From Schizosaccharomyces osmophilus (taxonomy: Eukaryota; Ascomycota; Schizosaccharomycetes; Schizosaccharomycetales; Schizosaccharomycetaceae), in NCBI RefSeq assembly GCF_027921745.1, contig NC_079239.1:2011501-2075500 (forward strand): a DNA stretch of 64,000 nucleotides, in the 5' to 3' direction. Under the pieces are notes generated by a model. The model saw only the letters and a program-made list of their open reading frames with translations. It did no database searches and had not been told where the DNA came from. This document shows positions 61,777-64,000 of the stretch, piece by piece. Each line of letters opens with the position of its first letter. The stretch's first letter is position 1. A program made the position numbers and the translations under genes.

Positions 61777-64000
61777 ATGAGCGACAAGGAATGTACAGTT
61801 TTTGTCATCGATTTGGGCGCTGACATGGGCGGCTGCCACCATGGCAGACAACGCACAGACCTAGAGTTGGCTTTGTCGTATTTTCAGGACCAAATCTCGC
61901 GCAAGGCAAGTAGGCATCATAATGCTTGATTTCTAACTCGGATTAGCTTTTGCTGAACAGGAAAACTGATGTAGTTGGAATTGTGACATTCAAATGCGAT
62001 GGTAAATGATTTTTTTCTCATGTTAACTGAATGCAATCTAATATCTGGTTTTAGAAACAAAAAATGACTTGGCGGAGCAAGAAGCTTACTGGAATATTAA
62101 TGTTATGTATCCAATTCAGACGTATGTTTTTTAATCCTTTCTATCCCTCTGTATGAATTGACAAATTAACTATTGTCAAGGTCGTTGTTCACAAAAATGC
62201 AATATGTGAAAAGCAGGCTCGTACCCAACAGAACAATGCAGGGAGATTTGATATCTGCAATTGTTGTGTCGTTTGATATTATCGCTCGATTTTGCAAAAA
62301 AAATAAATGGAAGAAAAACATGGTCGTCCTTACTGGCGCACGAGGGATTTTTGACTTTAGCGATTATTTGGGAATTGCTGAGCAAATGGTACAGCATGAA
62401 GTCCGATTAAGCTTACTAGGAATTGATTTTGACGATCCGAATACTCAGACTTTCGAGTATTCCAAAGACCCGGAGAAGAAAGAGAATGAGCGACAGTTGA
62501 GGCATTTTGTCGATAGCTGTAAAGGAACCGTCCTCGTCTTTCAGGATGTAGAAAAACGCATAGGAGAGCCCTTGGTACATCGGGTTCGACCTGTAAGTGT
62601 GTTTAAAGGATCACTAACCATCGGCAATGATGGCGAAAACGAAGCTTCTGTAACTATGCATGTAGAACGATATCCGAGGACACGTGCTACAAAACCTCCT
62701 ACTTCAAGTGCCTTTAATGCTGGTTCAAAGCTTCCAAAAGAGGATGAAAAGCAAGAGCAATTCTCATCTTCGCAGGAAAAGCCATGGGAATCTAATGCTA
62801 TATCAACGGTTCGCTCATACGTCGTCCGAGATTCTCAAACAAATGAGGTTTTTGAAGTGGATAGAAAGGATTTGGAAAGTGGTTACAGCTACGGACGCAC
62901 AATTGTGCCTATAAGTCGTTCCGACGAAGATATTTTAGCATTGGAGACAAAAGCAGGTTACGAAGTTATGGGATTTATACCCAAAGCAAGTCTTCCATGC
63001 TATTATACCATTAGTGAATCAAATATCATTATTCCTAGAGGAGATGAAACGAATAAACAAAGATTCTCCTCTTTTGTGCAATCTTTAGAACGCGAACATA
63101 GATATGCATTGGCGAGGTATGTTCCGAAAGAAAGAGGCTCACCAATTTTACTTGTTCTTATGCCTTATGTTGAATCGAAGAAACACTATCTAGTAGATGT
63201 TCAGTTGCCCTTTGCAGAGGACGTACGGCCATATCAATTTCCAGACCTTGAAGAACTGTCTGACCCTCAAGAGAAGCAACGACTAGATGAAGCTATGAAC
63301 CACTACGTTGACAACATGGACTTAGACTCTTCCGAATGCCCTTTTCAACCAAAGTTTGAGCCAGAAAATACGTATAGCGCTGTACCCCATCGACTGTTTC
63401 AAGTAATAACCCATTACGCTGAGTTTCCAAACGAAAAATTACCATCTCCACCGGAATATGTAGTTCGTTATACTAATCCTCCGGCGAATATGCTTGATAA
63501 TTGCTCTAAGGACTTGGATGTTATTTCTGAAACATTGTCTGTTATACAGCCCTCGGAACCCAAATATGCTTCACAGGAAACAGCATTGGATAGCGGCGCC
63601 CCTATATCTGAGCAAGAGATTGATGAGCTATTAAATGCCGGTATTGATGAACAGGAAGAAAAAGCATTGATTTTACATGTTAGTGAAAAGGACCCTGTGG
63701 GAACATTTACGGAAATTCTGAAAAATCCATTTGGGCTGGAAGATGCTCTTTCTGAAATGGAGGGCGTCATACGAAGGCTAGTTGCAAAGGAAGAAAATAA
63801 TTTAGCATTACTGTCTTTACAAGCCTTGCGTGTTCATTCAATTTTAGAGGATGAAGCAGATCGCTATAATAAGTATATTAAACGATTACAAACAGATGTA
63901 TCAGAAGGCGTCTTGCCAAGGAACGATGATGCTTTGTCTAGGATTACTTCAGATCTCGCTCCAATTCAGCATGAGGAGCTAATGAAGGCTCGTCCTCCTG
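61777..64000 (+). CDS. pku80: Ku80 DNA end-binding protein (5' part; runs off the window)
   Basis: Exons: 61777-61905, 61947-62001, 62055-62121 and 62181 onward, still open at 64000. Exon 1 begins the von Willebrand A-like domain (ECTVFVIDLGADMGG). The next exons give LLLNRKTDVVGIVTFKCDETKNDLAEQEAYWNINV. Exon 4 continues through VVLTGARGIFDFSDYL into the Ku core (GYEVMGFIPKASLPCYYTIS, YALARYVPKERGSPILLVLMPYV) and the C-terminal arm. Intron 1 has a GC donor (AAG then GCAAGT) with a TTTCTAAC branch and TTAG acceptor; phase and homology both require it. Ku80 with Ku70 binds DNA ends in end joining and protects telomeres. It matches SPBC543.03c. Confidence 0.94.

Noticed and set aside
1-64000. 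Transposons, LTR or virus-like elements, CRISPR arrays
   Set aside because: I saw no transposase, reverse transcriptase, integrase or capsid-like frames, no long terminal repeats and no regularly spaced repeats.

Overview
This is nuclear DNA of a fission yeast (Schizosaccharomyces), but not S. pombe itself. Gene order and orientation follow the S. pombe cosmid numbering almost gene for gene, introns are short with CTAAC-like branch points, and the DNA is AT-rich. The proteins are close to, but not the same length as, the S. pombe ones I remember. All S. pombe names and synteny statements are from memory, not from a search. I see no transposon, LTR, virus-like element, CRISPR array, rRNA or convincing tRNA.

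Layout. (1) 1-19.2 kb matches the SPAC1F5 block: the end of a PAK kinase, the calcium-channel subunit yam8, hem14 (haem synthesis), lhs1 (ER Hsp70-like), mso1 (exocytosis), the formin cdc12, a Tda3-like FAD oxidoreductase and pdi1. (2) 20-37.1 kb matches SPAC18B11: a tuberin-like protein beside tup11, an Asterix/PAT-complex subunit split over five small exons, rhp6, lcp5, gpi18, a newly recognised three-exon Pet100-like gene overlapping the start of gpi18, ncs1 and a pseudouridine synthase. (3) 37.5-46.9 kb matches SPAC12G12: an XPG-family nuclease, sif3, pfs2, cid14 and an SLC35F6-like transporter. (4) 47.7-64 kb matches SPBC543 of S. pombe chromosome II: get1, yta12, a FIT/Scs3 protein, pek1, dbp8, a Bor1-like anion transporter, npr3 and most of pku80, which runs off the end. 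The junction of chromosome I-like and chromosome II-like order therefore lies at about 46.85-47.69 kb.

The genes are ordinary housekeeping and signalling genes, each with its own promoter; there is no operon or island. Some share themes: ER folding and membrane insertion (lhs1, pdi1, Asterix, get1), GPI and lipid handling (gpi18, FIT), TOR-pathway regulators (the tuberin-like protein, npr3) and nuclear RNA processing (pfs2, cid14, lcp5, dbp8).

The most interesting points are: the 113-base same-strand overlap between pet100 and gpi18 in different frames; the tuberin paralogue next to tup11, in which I cannot see the catalytic asparagine-thumb motif; a GC-AG intron in pku80; tandem in-frame acceptors in sif3; and a few exon-like open stretches in the gaps that I cannot name. 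Exon boundaries were worked out by hand from splice signals, reading frame and family resemblance, and have not been tested against RNA.
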